From Catonia carolina (taxonomy: Eukaryota > Arthropoda > Insecta > Hemiptera > Achilidae), in NCBI GenBank assembly GCA_035578175.1, contig JAQMRL010000008.1, forward strand, positions 8,904,883-8,968,882: a stretch of DNA of 64,000 nucleotides, read 5' to 3'. The notes beneath the pieces are model-generated. The model did no database searches, was not told the origin of the DNA, and saw nothing but the letters and a program-made list of their open reading frames with translations. The translations under genes and the position numbers were made by a program. Positions 22,101-30,058 of this stretch are shown piece after piece; position 1 is the first letter of the stretch; each line of letters begins with the position of its first letter.

Positions 22101-24904
22101 TTAATTTTCACTTACACGTGTTTCGGTGGATCCACCATCATCAGAGTAAATAACATATAATTGAAACTAAAAACATTATTTATTAAAAATCTATAGAAGA
22201 TGATACATCTTCAGTCACTTGTATAAAACTGATTTAAAATTAATTTATTTTAATTTATCCCTTCTCATATTTACTGTAGGATCCACCGAAACACGTGTAA
22301 GTGAAAATTAAAATAAAGGTGACGCAGTTTAAAAAGAAGGTTAGTGAAATTATTGTATTAATTCATTATATGAAATAGAAATATTTAAAACTGCAGGATG
22401 CATTATAAAGATTTATTTTTGAATGAAGACATCTTTATTTGTTATTCGGTCTGTCGATGGATTTCGCTACATCCTGAAGTTGCAGTACATCTCAGAGGCC
22501 TGTATTTTCTCTAAATCTCTTTGAGCATCCACACCTGTATCCCATACAACAGAACGAACAGAGAAGACATAACATCGCTACATTCTCATTCTGATCTCAA
22601 TGTTAAGATCCTGACTACACAGCAATTTCTTTAGACACAAATGATTATCTCGGAATTTCAATCCTTGATCTTATTTCATTCGTTTATTTCAGCCACCTAG
22701 ACTATTTCAATTTTAGGGTTTTCTATTTTATTTTGCTGCTGAGATGTTCAAGGTGGTTTACAACCATCAGTTCTTCTTGTTTAGTGTTCTTTCCTGGTCG
22801 GGGGCTGGATGGTGAATGCCTCTCATAGTTTAGTGCAGCTGTTTAAATACCCCTTCGACGAGTTCACTTCATGTTGGAGGGGAGGCACTGCTTGCTGTGC
22901 ATCGGAAGCACTCCCTGCAGCAGGCTCTGGGATCGTCTTTGGCGCCAATGTTTGTGTGGCAGTCAGCGACATTGTTTTACTAGAACATCTTTGGAGGAAT
23001 CAATAAAAAAAAATCTGGTGTGAAACACTCACACAACTTTCTCTTGCCAGTGCAAATAATTAACAATAAACCTAACTTTAGTAATAAAACATTAGAAATA
23101 AACAAAGAAACTAACCTCAAAAACATAACCTTATTTTAATCATGAGTGAAAAACGCAAAATGAAAATCGTACTCAGTTTGGCTTAGAAATACGGAAAATC
23201 ACTCTTTCTCTCTAAACTAGACTCTGTAGAGAAAAATGCTCTAAATAAAAGTTGTAGATCTTTTAATTTTCTATAAATTTAATTATATACACTTTTGTCG
23301 TAAAATGCATACTAAGGCTGAAATATTAAAAAAATTGATTTTTCTCACGTTTTCGTGAGAAAAAATCAGAAAATTGCAAATTACCGCTAAACTAAGCGTT
23401 ATACAAAAAAATGTTCGAAATAAAAGTTGTAGGTTTTTAAATTCTCTACAACTTTTGTTATATAAATTTTTGCGCTAAAATGCATATTAAAGCCGTAATC
23501 TTAAAAAAACAACGTTTTTACGTGAAAACAGCCTCACCAAGAATTTCAGCAAAAATGGCGCCTACCCTATCTTGTAGAGAATAAAAAACTGAATAAACCA
23601 GGTGATTTTTAAAAAAATCGTAGGACCAGTTTTTGAGAAAATCACAAAAAAGTGAAAAATCACACGAATAAACTACTACTTCCGGTTGACCGATTTTGAT
23701 GAAAATGTTCGTGTCGGGTCTGGTAGTGGTATGCAACTTAAGTTTTAAGTTTCAAGTTCGTACGATGTTCCGTTCTTGAGATATTTTGTATACACACACA
23801 CACACAGACCAATCGCTAAAAACATGTTTTTTGGGTTCAGGGGGTCTGAAAACGTATAGATCCGGTGAAAACTCGATTTCGAAAAATCGACATGAAAACA
23901 ATACTTTCCTTCCTATATATTCATATAGGCAAGAGAAAGTAAAAAATCTGGTGTTAAACACTCACACAACTTTCTCTTGCCAATGCAAATAATTAACAAT
24001 AAACCTTACATTCGTAATAAAACATTAGAAATAAACCTAAAACTAACCTTAATAAACATAACCTAATTTTAACCATAAGTGAAAGACGCAAAATGAAAAT
24101 CAACCTCAGTTTGGCTTAAAAATACAGAAAATCACTCTTTCACGCTAAACTAGGCTCTGTGGAGCTTAGTTTATTTGTAACATTTATTTGCTATGTAAGT
24201 CTATACAAACTTACATAAAAAGGAAGAACTCGCGTTCTTCCTTGGAATAACCATTGCTGACACAATATAACGAAACGACTGCTGTCACCACACTAATGTT
24301 TGACTGGAACATTTAAACTGTCTTAGGTAGTTGGCCTTGAGTACACTGTTGCCAATATACAGATTGGGGAGAAAATTTACCGATGTATTACTTCTATCTT
24401 CTTATAATCAGGGTTGCGTCCTTAACAAAACACCTTTTAGAATATCACGAACAACTACTGTTATTGATGTCATAATATCTTAACTTTGTTTCAGGGTTCT
24501 ATACATATTTTGCAAGTAATGGATTTTCATATGGTTCATCGTGGAAAAATTGGCAAATCTTAGGAAATTTTGCACAGGATCAAAAATTATTATTTTCACC
24601 ATCTGTAGGTCCAGGATATATCGATATAACGGTAAGACCGTGGAATTTCGCTAACACGAGACATCGTAGACACGGACATTATTACGAAGTGGCTTGGCGA
24701 GCTGCGTTAGCTGCGAAACCGTCGGTTATAAGTATTACATCGTTCAATGAATGGCATGAAGGAACACAAATTGAACCTGCACAACCTAAGAAAACGGAAA
24801 CGTTACATTATTTAGATTACGAACCGGAAGGACCTTATTTTTATCTAAATTTAACTAGTTATTGGATCGGTAAATATACTAATAACGATAAAAATAATCC
24901 ATAG
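11846..24904 (+). CDS. MANEA: Glycoprotein endo-alpha-1,2-mannosidase (GH99), complete, 4 exons
   Basis: Joining 11846-12416, 13729-13958, 19928-20093 and 24495-24904 gives 1377 nt, 458 aa, close to the usual ~460. The protein is a type II Golgi membrane enzyme: short basic cytosolic tail, one membrane segment (about residues 15-33), a stem, then the GH99 barrel from about residue 108. It cleaves the glucosylated mannose branch of N-glycans, a deglucosylation route independent of ER glucosidases. Diagnostic motifs are VHVFYYPWY (112-120), the PSVGPGYID stretch in exon 4, and TSFNEWHEGTQIEPA, whose two glutamates (E408, E411) are the family's catalytic pair. All splice sites are GT-AG, phases 1, 0 and 1. 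Transposons fill introns 1 to 3 but none breaks an exon. Identification is very secure. Confidence 0.96.
12668..13035 (+). mobile_element. Transposon M, copy 2 (left part) in MANEA intron 1
   Basis: Begins TA then CTTGAGTCGCGAGTTTGCCC and follows copy 1 through MLVSRKRGQTIHSAERN (from 12865), then loses similarity after about 13030, where a GC-rich block unlike other M copies takes over. No right terminus. Confidence 0.7.
13036..13360 (+). other. GC-rich block of unknown origin in MANEA intron 1
   Basis: About 325 bp much richer in GC than anything around it. Frames (13010-13279, 13228-13419) are short and resemble no family I recognise. It leads into the hairpin array, so the two probably arrived together. 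Confidence 0.4.
13370..13625 (+). repeat. Array of histone-type 3' stem-loops in a 123-bp duplicated cassette
   Basis: Sixteen-nt hairpins with 6-bp stems and 4-nt loops: GGTCTCCTTCGAGACC (13370-13385), GGTCCTTCCTAGGACC (13394-13409), GGTCCTTCTCAGGACC (13517-13532), GGCCCTTTTCAGGGCC (13553-13568) and GGCCCTTTTCAGGGTC (13610-13625), plus decayed ones at 13430-13445 and 13493-13508. The last two fit the histone-mRNA stem-loop consensus including the TTTC loop; 13610 is followed by ACC A-type sequence. Cassettes 13361-13450 and 13484-13573 repeat with a 123-bp period. No histone coding sequence is adjacent. Confidence 0.7.
13729..13958 (+). CDS. MANEA: MANEA exon 2
   Basis: Follows a T-rich tract ending TTTTATAG (13721-13728). 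Codes VLVVSWYPSHVKGTPEEFF through HHSALHRMKVNGKNLP, residues 191-267, phase 0 at its end. Donor GTAAGT at 13959. Confidence 0.95.
13991..14056. repeat. 66-bp direct repeat, left copy
   Basis: Identical over 66 bp to 14857-14922. The pair brackets a 5'-truncated family-L element. The right copy continues into a fragment of repeat N, so this was probably the pre-insertion sequence. Confidence 0.85.
14057..14856 (+). mobile_element. Helentron-like repeat L, copy 1 (5'-truncated) in MANEA intron 2
   Basis: Starts inside the family at GTGAATGACGC and reaches the standard 3' end: CA-rich microsatellite core (about 14701-14725), then CCTATATATTCATATAGG and GGCAAGAGAAAGT. The family's first ~120 bp are missing. 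Confidence 0.8.
14857..14945. repeat. 66-bp direct repeat, right copy, plus repeat N tail fragment
   Basis: 14857-14922 duplicates 13991-14056. The adjoining AGTCGAAAAGCTGGTTTGAA matches the end of repeat N on the minus strand. 14946-15410 has nothing recognised. Confidence 0.7.
15417..15495 (+). repeat. tRNA-like SINE head
   Basis: Carries an A-box-like TTGCGTAGTGGTCAGC and a B box GGTTCGATTCT at tRNA spacing. It is followed by unique-looking sequence without a clear tail. A tRNA gene is unlikely since the acceptor arms do not pair. Confidence 0.5.
15560..15805 (-). repeat. Repeat N, copy 2 (partial)
   Basis: Minus-strand copy spanning the CCTGTGGTGAATGAA block through the GAAGGCAGT region. 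It ends next to repeat R copy 2. Confidence 0.7.
15814..15936. repeat. Repeat R, copy 2
   Basis: About 85-90% alike to 3592-3712 by eye, ending TTGTCAGCC. Family-L copy 2 abuts it directly. Confidence 0.55.
15939..16190 (-). mobile_element. Helentron-like repeat L, copy 2 (3' fragment) with (GT)n
   Basis: On plus it reads CTCTCTTTCCTATATGAATA, then a pure GT run (about 16085-16130), then GAATATCTCAAGAACGG. Only the family's 3' quarter is present. The long GT run is the family's own microsatellite core, expanded. Confidence 0.8.
16191..17085. other. MANEA intron 2, nothing recognised
   Basis: No frame or repeat supported. Some moderately GC-rich stretch near 16690-16800. Confidence 0.4.
17087..18411 (-). 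mobile_element. Full-length mariner (1325 bp) in MANEA intron 2, antisense
   Basis: Inverted termini CGAGGGGGTACCCAAAAG match perfectly over 18 bp and decay inward. TA duplications at 17085-17086 and 18412-18413. Length and layout are those of a complete mariner. Confidence 0.95.
17148..18236 (-). CDS. Mariner transposase, intact D,D34D frame
   Basis: 362 codons without interruption; the third in-frame ATG at 18215 (MASFNEQRAAVKFC) is the likelier start, giving 355 aa, normal for mariners. N-terminal helix-turn-helix region (YEWFLRFKNGDMSIENKPRS, GRPSTSRTDENV), then the RNase H-like core: D in ITGDESWCYGYD, D in HHDNAPAHT, and D in YSPDLAPCDFF, the last two exactly 34 residues apart. It ends with EYFEGDKVLL. 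Such enzymes bind the terminal repeats and cut-and-paste into TA sites. All catalytic residues are present, so activity is possible. It lies antisense inside MANEA, whose promoter would yield antisense RNA. Confidence 0.95.
   Translation of the reverse strand: MLVSFFMMASFNEQRAAVKFCFLLGKNAAETVIMLNTAYKDDAIGKAQVYEWFLRFKNGDMSIENKPRSGRPSTSRTDENVVKVKEIVRTDRRQTIDQISQVSGLSWSSVQRILTEDLTMKRVAAKFVPRVLTDTQKERRIETCSDLKQQLETDPDFMSKIITGDESWCYGYDPETKQQSSQWKTSLSPRPKKSRQVRSNIKTMLICFFDVRRIVHSEFVPPGQTVNQAFYLGVLRRLRNSIRRKRPNLWQTGDWFFHHDNAPAHTAISVTQVLAKNGMVLLPHAPYSPDLAPCDFFLFPRMKRGMKGLRFNNVDDVKKKTTDELAAITEEEYKKCFEQWKHRWDKCISCNGEYFEGDKVLL
18414..19008. other. MANEA intron 2, nothing recognised
   Basis: No coding or repeat structure supported; a GC-rich patch lies near 18840-18930. 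Confidence 0.4.
19009..19891 (+). mobile_element. Helentron-like repeat L, copy 3
   Basis: Complete at both ends: TCTGGTGTGAAACACTCACA then ACTTTCTCTTGCC near the start, and GGCAAGAGAAAGT at the end, inside an A-run. A ~47-bp internal deletion removes the segment before the 3' hairpin. The end lies 36 bp from MANEA exon 3. Confidence 0.85.
19928..20093 (+). CDS. MANEA: MANEA exon 3
   Basis: Follows a long T-run and CAG at 19925-19927. Codes VFYIYDSYQIDSSEWKQIF to KKSHFD, residues 268-322 plus one nucleotide. Donor GTACGT at 20094. A repeat copy ends only 36 bp upstream, next to the polypyrimidine tract. Confidence 0.95.
20125..20306 (-). pseudogene. LINE remnant, first segment (split by insertions)
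   Basis: Minus-strand similarity to the 4.8-kb and 41.6-kb LINE fragments (plus-strand CTCTCAGGTTCGTTAGCCAG versus CTCTCAGGTTTCTTAACCAG). It resumes at 21898-22021 and 22441-22640, so two insertions split one older fragment. Confidence 0.6.
20311..21893. mobile_element. piggyBac-like element with TTAA duplications, hosting family-L copy 4
   Basis: Ends TCCTTTCACTGCC and GGCAGTGAAAGAG are inverted and flanked by TTAA (20307-20310, 21894-21897), the hallmark of piggyBac. Without the nested L copy it is about 640 bp. A short plus-strand frame near 20640 (MEEQSSVIKPPPK) may be the transposase N-terminus; no catalytic domain remains. It interrupts an older LINE fragment. Confidence 0.7.
20857..21795 (+). 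mobile_element. Helentron-like repeat L, copy 4 (939 bp)
   Basis: Full length, both terminal motifs present, CA core at about 21633-21661. Inserted in an A-run within the piggyBac-like element. Confidence 0.85.
21898..22021 (-). pseudogene. LINE remnant, second segment
   Basis: Plus-strand AATATTTAGGACCTCTAATC parallels the 4.8-kb LINE fragment (CATATTTAGGCCCCCTCATG). Lies between the piggyBac-like and Penelope insertions. Confidence 0.5.
22034..22428. mobile_element. Penelope-derived fold-back element, copy 1, with hammerhead motif
   Basis: Two arms of about 110 bp are inverted copies (22036-22146 versus 22277-22386). Exact 12-bp target duplications ACATCTTTATTT flank it (22022-22033, 22429-22440). 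No coding sequence. Linked to Penelope-like elements by the hammerhead motif and the same insertion structure as the GIY-YIG-bearing copy at 33.5 kb; relatives are at 38.8 and 48.4 kb. Confidence 0.7.
22107..22150 (-). ncRNA. Hammerhead ribozyme motif a
   Basis: Read on minus: stem I UUUACU/AGUGAA (6 bp, one G-U); core CUGAUGA (22144-22138); stem II GGUG-GAUC-CACC; GAAA; palindromic stem III ACAC/GUGU with no loop; then A17. Predicted cleavage lies between 22113 and 22112. Every invariant core base is present. The loopless palindromic stem III suggests action as a dimer, as known for Penelope hammerheads. Confidence 0.8.
22441..22700 (-). pseudogene. LINE remnant, third segment
   Basis: Continues the fragment after the Penelope insertion; plus-strand ATCCCATACAACAGAACG parallels CCCCATACAAGAGGATGGG at 5.2 kb. 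22701-23013 shows nothing recognised. Confidence 0.5.
23014..23940 (+). mobile_element. Helentron-like repeat L, copy 5 (927 bp)
   Basis: Full length, both ends intact, in an A-run. Its 3' end is followed after AAAAAA by the start of another copy in the same orientation. Confidence 0.88.
23947..24163 (+). mobile_element. Helentron-like repeat L, copy 6 (5' part, head-to-tail with copy 5)
   Basis: Begins TCTGGTGTTAAACACTCACA six bases after copy 5 ends and breaks off at CTAGGCTCTGTGG, where an arm of palindromic element K starts. Confidence 0.85.
24165..24456 (-). mobile_element. Partial arm of palindromic element K
   Basis: Matches the right arm of the 46.7-47.7 kb element, including GACACAATATAACGAAACGA and the terminus GGTTGCGTCCTTAA. 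It lies 38 bp before MANEA exon 4, close to the branch-point region. Confidence 0.75.
24495..24904 (+). CDS. MANEA: MANEA exon 4 with catalytic glutamates
   Basis: Acceptor TTTCAG ends at 24494. Codes residues 323-458: GFYTYFASNGFSYGSS, the PSVGPGYID stretch and NEWHEGTQIE with both catalytic glutamates. TAG stop at 24902-24904. A canonical AATAAA at 25252-25257 is the likely poly(A) signal, giving a ~350-nt 3' UTR. Confidence 0.95.
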
Positions 24905-25251
24905 TGACATTTTTAAAGAAAATTTAGTAAATAATATTTGATATATTTATCTCAAACGCTGTGAGGCAGCTTGAAGATGTTACAAGAAATACGGGAAATT
25001 TCTATGGCATGTCGTATAAGTTTTAAAATTACTTTTAGTGTTATTTTTTAATCGTTTGGAAATCATTGAATTTTATGATATGATTGTAAAAAATTGAAAT
25101 GTTTTATGATGTATTGATAATGAATTTTTTTTAATACACAGGGCGATTCTAAATGATGGACACAATTTCTTAACTATATTTCATGGATTGTAGGCTACAC
25201 TGTATCTTCACTGCTGTACATAAAGTTCAATGGATTATTGTATAAGTATAA

Positions 25252-25257
25252 AATAAA
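25252..25257 (+). terminator. Probable MANEA polyadenylation signal
   Basis: AATAAA 348 bp past the MANEA stop, before the repeats resume. Chosen by position and motif only. Confidence 0.5.
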
Positions 25258-25438
25258 AGAATTATGAATTTATAGAAGGTAATGATTTAAGGAAGTGATC
25301 TAGTAACTGTTGTTAACCCTTTGCACTCTCCTGTTAATTTACATAAAGGAGCTCTTGGTGCGTAAGGCCTGTACAACTGGGTCACTTCTATTTCGAGGGG
25401 TTAATGTCAAACAACACTATCTACAAAAACCTATTTTT

Positions 25439-25569
25439 ACTTTCTCTTGCCTATATGAATATATAGGAAGGAAAGTATTGTTTTCATGTCGATTTTACGA
25501 AATCGAGTTTTCACCGGATCTATACGTTTTCAGACCCCCTGAACCCAAAAAACATGTTTTTAGCGATTG

Positions 25570-25616
<47 letters not shown>

Positions 25617-26402
25617 TGTGTGTGAACAGAATATCTCAAGAACGAAACATCGTACGAACTTGAAACTTGAAACTTAAGTTACATACCACTACCGGACCCG
25701 ACACGAACATTTTCATCAAAATCGGTCAACCGGAAGTAGTAGTTTATTCGTGTAATTTTTCACTTTTTTGCGATTTTCTCAAAAACTGGTCCTACGATTT
25801 TTTTTAAAATCGCCTCATTTACTCAATTTTTTATTCTCTACAAGATAGGGTAGGCGCCATGTTTGCTGAAATTCTGGGTGAGGCTGTTTTCATGTAAAAA
25901 CAAAGTTTTTTTAAGATTACGGCTTTAATATGCAATTTAGCGAAAAAATTTATATAATAAAAGTTGTAGAGAATTTAAAAACCTACAACTTTTATTTCAA
26001 ACATTTTTTGGTATAACGCTTAGTTTAGCAGTAATTAGCAATTTTCTGTTTTTTTCTCTCGAAAACGTGAGAAAAATCGATTTTTTTAAGATTTCGGCCT
26101 TAGTATGCATTTTATAATAAAAGTGTATATAATCAAATTTATAGAAAATTAAAAGATCTGCATCTTTTATTTAAAACATTTTTCTCTACAGAGCCTAGTT
26201 TAGCGTGAAAGAGTGATTTTCTGTATTTTGAAGCCAAACTGAGGTTGATTTTCATTTTGCATCTTTCACTCATGATTAAAATTAGGTTATGTTTATTAAG
26301 GTTAGTTTTTTTGTTTATGTCTAATGTTTTATTACTAATATTAGGTTTATTGTTAATTATTTATATTGGCAAGAGAAAGTTGTGTGAGTGTTTCACACCA
26401 GA
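25439..26402 (-). mobile_element. Helentron-like repeat L, copy 7 (964 bp, reverse)
   Basis: Inverted orientation, complete: ACTTTCTCTTGCCTATATGA at the left and GTGTGAGTGTTTCACACCAG at the right. GT core at about 25573-25616. The neighbouring sequence occurs without the insertion at 28040-28110 (minus), an empty-site comparison. Confidence 0.88.
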
Positions 26403-26529
26403 TTTTTTTTTAAATATTTTTCAGGAGAGCAAAAAAACTACTTCTAATCTGATTGTCTTCCTATTATCTCAGTTATTTATACATCTAGTCAACTATAAAT
26501 TTAGTGTAATTTAATTTATTTCTTAATGG

Positions 26530-26880
26530 TAAGTGTGCCCATAACGGGCAGATGGAGTGTTAAATTAATTGCAATCGATCTGTTGGTTCCAGTGCTACAA
26601 AAAATATATCTGTTTCGCCAATTATGACTGAACTATTTAAGAACAAAAGAGGTTGAGGTGAAAAACACACTACTCAGAGTTATCTCACCTGAGAGTAATG
26701 AATTTCACTATACAGCAAGATCCTGTGATGAATGAAGTGAAGAAAGTGTCATTTGCAGGGTAGAAAGTGGGTGCTTTTCGGAGGGCCTGGCATGCTGATA
26801 AGCATACTCTTTCAACTTGGTGAGGAAGGCAGGGGTAAACCACCTCACTCCTCATTTTTACTTAGTAAAACCTCTAGAGG
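26530..26880 (+). repeat. Repeat N, copy 3 (main part)
   Basis: Runs from the CATAACGGGCAGATGGAG start to CCTCTAGAGG, then is interrupted; its tail (TTCAAACCAGCCTTCCGGCT and a CAACAACAACAA run) resumes at 27467-27511. Confidence 0.75.
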
Positions 26881-27466
26881 TTGTCGCTACCGGCTGCTTG
26901 TAGTAGAGCTCATAGGACCGGTCGGGCATCCGGCGGCGTAGTTCAAAATAAAATATCAGATGCTCATAGCAATGGGGGGGTAGGTCGTCTTTACCGCTGC
27001 TTAAATGATTAGGAGCAGCTGCCGACGCAGCGATCACCTTTCACCGCTGCCTCCAAAGAGGAGCAGTCACCGGTGAAGCGAAGCGGGGTCATCTGTACCG
27101 CTGCCTAATCAAATAGGAGCGAGTCGCCGATGCAGTGAGCACCTTTTACCACTGCCTTTGAAGGGGAGCAGTCGCCGGTGACGCGAGGGGTAGGGAAGGG
27201 AGGTGCAGATGACGGAAAGAACTGACTCAATGTTGAGCTGTCAAATCCCCGTATCGATCCTCGATCACACAGAACTCGATACTGTCTAGTCATCTTCTCG
27301 ACTAACGCATCGCCAGTGCGTAGATACTATATGTTGCCACTTGGCACATGCACTGCGAGAGGTGTGACCGTTGCGCTATCTATCGGCAGCAGCAACCCCA
27401 TCACAGCGTCAACAGTGGGCAAAATATGAACCACGGACCGGTGTAAAAGTAGTACAGTACCAAGGT
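26881..27466 (-). repeat. GC-rich insertion with two 103-bp tandem units, tRNA-like promoter
   Basis: Interrupts repeat N at its CTCTAGAGG site. Two head-to-tail units (about 26988-27090 and 27091-27189) share TACCGCTGCYTAA and GGAGCAGTCRCCGGTGA; each contains short CTGCC...GGAGCAG hairpins. On minus, an A-box TAGCGCAACGG lies about 27390 and a weak B-box GGATCGATAC near 27255, so this may be a long tRNA-derived SINE. Class uncertain. Confidence 0.5.
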
Positions 27467-27515
27467 TCAAACCAGCCTTCCGGCTGTTGACCTAAACAAC
27501 AACAACAACAATGGT
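27467..27515 (+). repeat. Repeat N, copy 3 tail
   Basis: GGCTGTTGACCTAAACAAC plus a CAA run, the 3' end of the copy interrupted at 26880. Confidence 0.7.
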
Positions 27516-28756
27516 AAATGGTAAATAAATGGTGATGGCTCTTGTAGAGATTAATTTTACTCCCCACAAGGGTATGACAAATTTGTTGTGAATAAATGAA
27601 ATCATAAATCAATATCGTTGAATAAATTTTACTTTATTAATTTTAAAATTTTTCACAACCTTAGGTCATTAATATGTAACTTTTCCTTTATGTTTCTTGC
27701 TAGATTTCTTGTTTATCTTTTAGAACAAAATTCATCTTACAACTTTTAAATTACCATTATCTCAATTATTAGTTTAATTTATATCGTATAATCTTTTTTA
27801 AAATGTGTATGTGTATTTTAAACTGTAGAATTGGTGTGTGGACCTTCCATCTTGCTTGACATTCGGTACCACACTCCCCTCATTCCTTTACAAATCTTAC
27901 TTCTTATTTCCCGGTTTCCTAGCAACGAAACTTTGTTTAAATAAATTAAATAATTTTATATTTATTTTAAACCAGCTGAGTTTGTTTATACTCTTGACTA
28001 GAGCAAACATAAACAAATTTATCTGTGACTCATTTTCGAATCGTTACACTCTCCTGAAAAATTAGGTTTTTGTAGATAGTGTTGTTTGACATTAACCCCT
28101 CAATTTGTCATATTAGACTGCTTTTATTTCCAGCTTTAAATTTCCATTACTTGTCTGTCCAATATTGCAGTAGTAGGTAATGTGCAATTAAAATAATATT
28201 CATAAATAAATTTTAAATTGCAAGAATACCAATTCAAATGGTGTCGTTTGATGAGCAAGGTATGCTGAGTGTTGGTGTCCATCCACATTTCAATGTTCAT
28301 GTGATATTCAATTAGCTACAGTGATCGGACCTTACTTTTCGAATAACCCTCATACTTCAACAAACCAAAGAGTTGGTTTTAAAACTTTCATCCACTTAGT
28401 TCTTCAATTTTTTTACAATCTTGATCTCAAACCAGGATTTTCACACTATGGTAGAAACAACTTGGTTTCTGCACCCTTTTAATTTTCCCTGTTCATATGA
28501 ACTGCGTAACTTCCTCCAGCATACTTCCTATTATGTTCTTAGTGGAATAAGGCTTATTAAACTTTATTCCACTTCAACTGTGCAAAGGGTTGGTTATAAA
28601 AAGATTTTAATAATGGCTGACTATTAGTTTTGTATTGTTAGAAAAATTTACACTTAAAAAACTATTTAGAATGAATCTCTTTTAAGACTTATTAGTATGT
28701 AGGAACTAAAATTATATTAACGGCAATAAAATGTAGAGTTTAACTTACTAGTTATA
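27516..28756. other. Intergenic, nothing recognised except an inverted paralogue of 25.4 kb
   Basis: 28040-28110 is the reverse complement of the sequence flanking L copy 7. No supported genes. Confidence 0.4.
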
Positions 28757-30058
28757 CGAGGTAGGGTCAAAAATTTCCCGGAATGGTCGCTTACAGTCAC
28801 GTATTTGTAAGCTGAAAGGGAAATTTTTGTTTGTGAGGTTGGCATAACTGGTAGTGAATGTGCTTTTGAGGTTAGCAGGCAGTTGTAGTTGGTTCCGTGC
28901 GTTCGGTGTTTAATATTGTAGATCGTAGTTTCTGTCTTTCGTCGGATTGTGCAATGTCGTCATTAGAGCAGCGTGGCAATATTAAATTCTGTGTGTTGCT
29001 GGAGAAATCACCCTTGGAGACTCTTGAGATGCTAAAAAAAGCATACGGAAATTCTGCGATGAAGAAAACAGCAGTTTACGAGTGGCATAAGCGTTTTCGC
29101 GACGGTCGCACAACAATTGAAGATGACGTTCGGACTGGGCGGCCTTCCACTTCCACTACAGACGACAAATTGTGCGTGCGGACAGGCGAACAACCATCAA
29201 TACTATTGCCTCTGAAGTTGGTATTTCACATGGGAGTGTTCACAGCATTCTTCATAATGACTTGAACATGCACCGTGTTTGCTTGCACATTGTTCCAAAA
29301 ATGTTATCCCCTGAGCAAAAGGAAATGAGAGTGACCATATCCAGGGACTTGATTGAAATGGCTGATGCAGATGACAGCTTCCTGCGCAAAATTGTTACAG
29401 GTGATGAGACATGGTGCTTTCTTTACGACCCTCAGACAAAACGGCAGTCCGCTGAATGGAAGTCAAAAACTTCACCAAGAAAACAAAAATTTCGCTTGGA
29501 CAGAAGCCGGGGTAAGGTGATGTTGGAGGTGTTTTTTGATTACCGTGGAGTGATTCATTATGAATTTATTCCTGAAGGGAGAACAGTAAATAAAGAATTG
29601 TACACAGAGATCTTAAAACGGCTACGAGATGCAATTCGACGAAAACGACCTGAAAAATGGGCAGAGAATGACTGGTATTTGTTGCACGACAATGCCCCAG
29701 CACATCGATCCCTAATGGTGAAACAATACCTTGCCAAGAATAATGTTACCACTCTGGAACATCCTCCATATTCTCCCGATCTCGCACCACCAGATTTCTA
29801 CCTGTTTCCAAGGTTAAAAATGGCATTGAAGGGACATCGTTTTGCTGATTCGTCAGAGGTGATTGAAAATGCGACGGAGCGGCTGAAGGAACTTTCAAAA
29901 AACGGCTTTCAAGAGTGTTTCCAACAATTATATGAACGGTGGAATAAATGTGTAGATGCAGGAGGAGAGTATTTTGAAGGGAAATAATGTAAGAATGTTA
30001 TAAATATTTTTAATAAATTTTTAATAACCAATTCCGGGAACTTTTTGACCCTACCTCG
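28757..30058 (+). mobile_element. Near-complete mariner (1302 bp)
   Basis: Termini CGAGGTAGGGTCAAAAA / TTTTTGACCCTACCTCG, TA on both sides (28755-28756, 30059-30060). The same family as the deleted copy at 56.4 kb. Confidence 0.95.
28954..29987 (+). pseudogene. Mariner transposase with one frameshift
   Basis: Two overlapping frames: 28954-29265 starts MSSLEQRGNIKFCVLLEKSP, and the second covers RADRRTTINTIASEVGISHG to GGEYFEGK. The catalytic parts look sound: GDETWC, HDNAPAH and YSPDLAPPDFYLF with 34 residues between the last two Asp. A small deletion near 29165 (the sister at 56.8 kb keeps the codons ENVEL there) shifts the frame between the DNA-binding domains and the core. Otherwise undamaged, so young. 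Confidence 0.92.

Noticed and set aside
29558..29752. Minus-strand 64-codon frame
   Set aside because: Shadow of the 28.8-kb mariner transposase.
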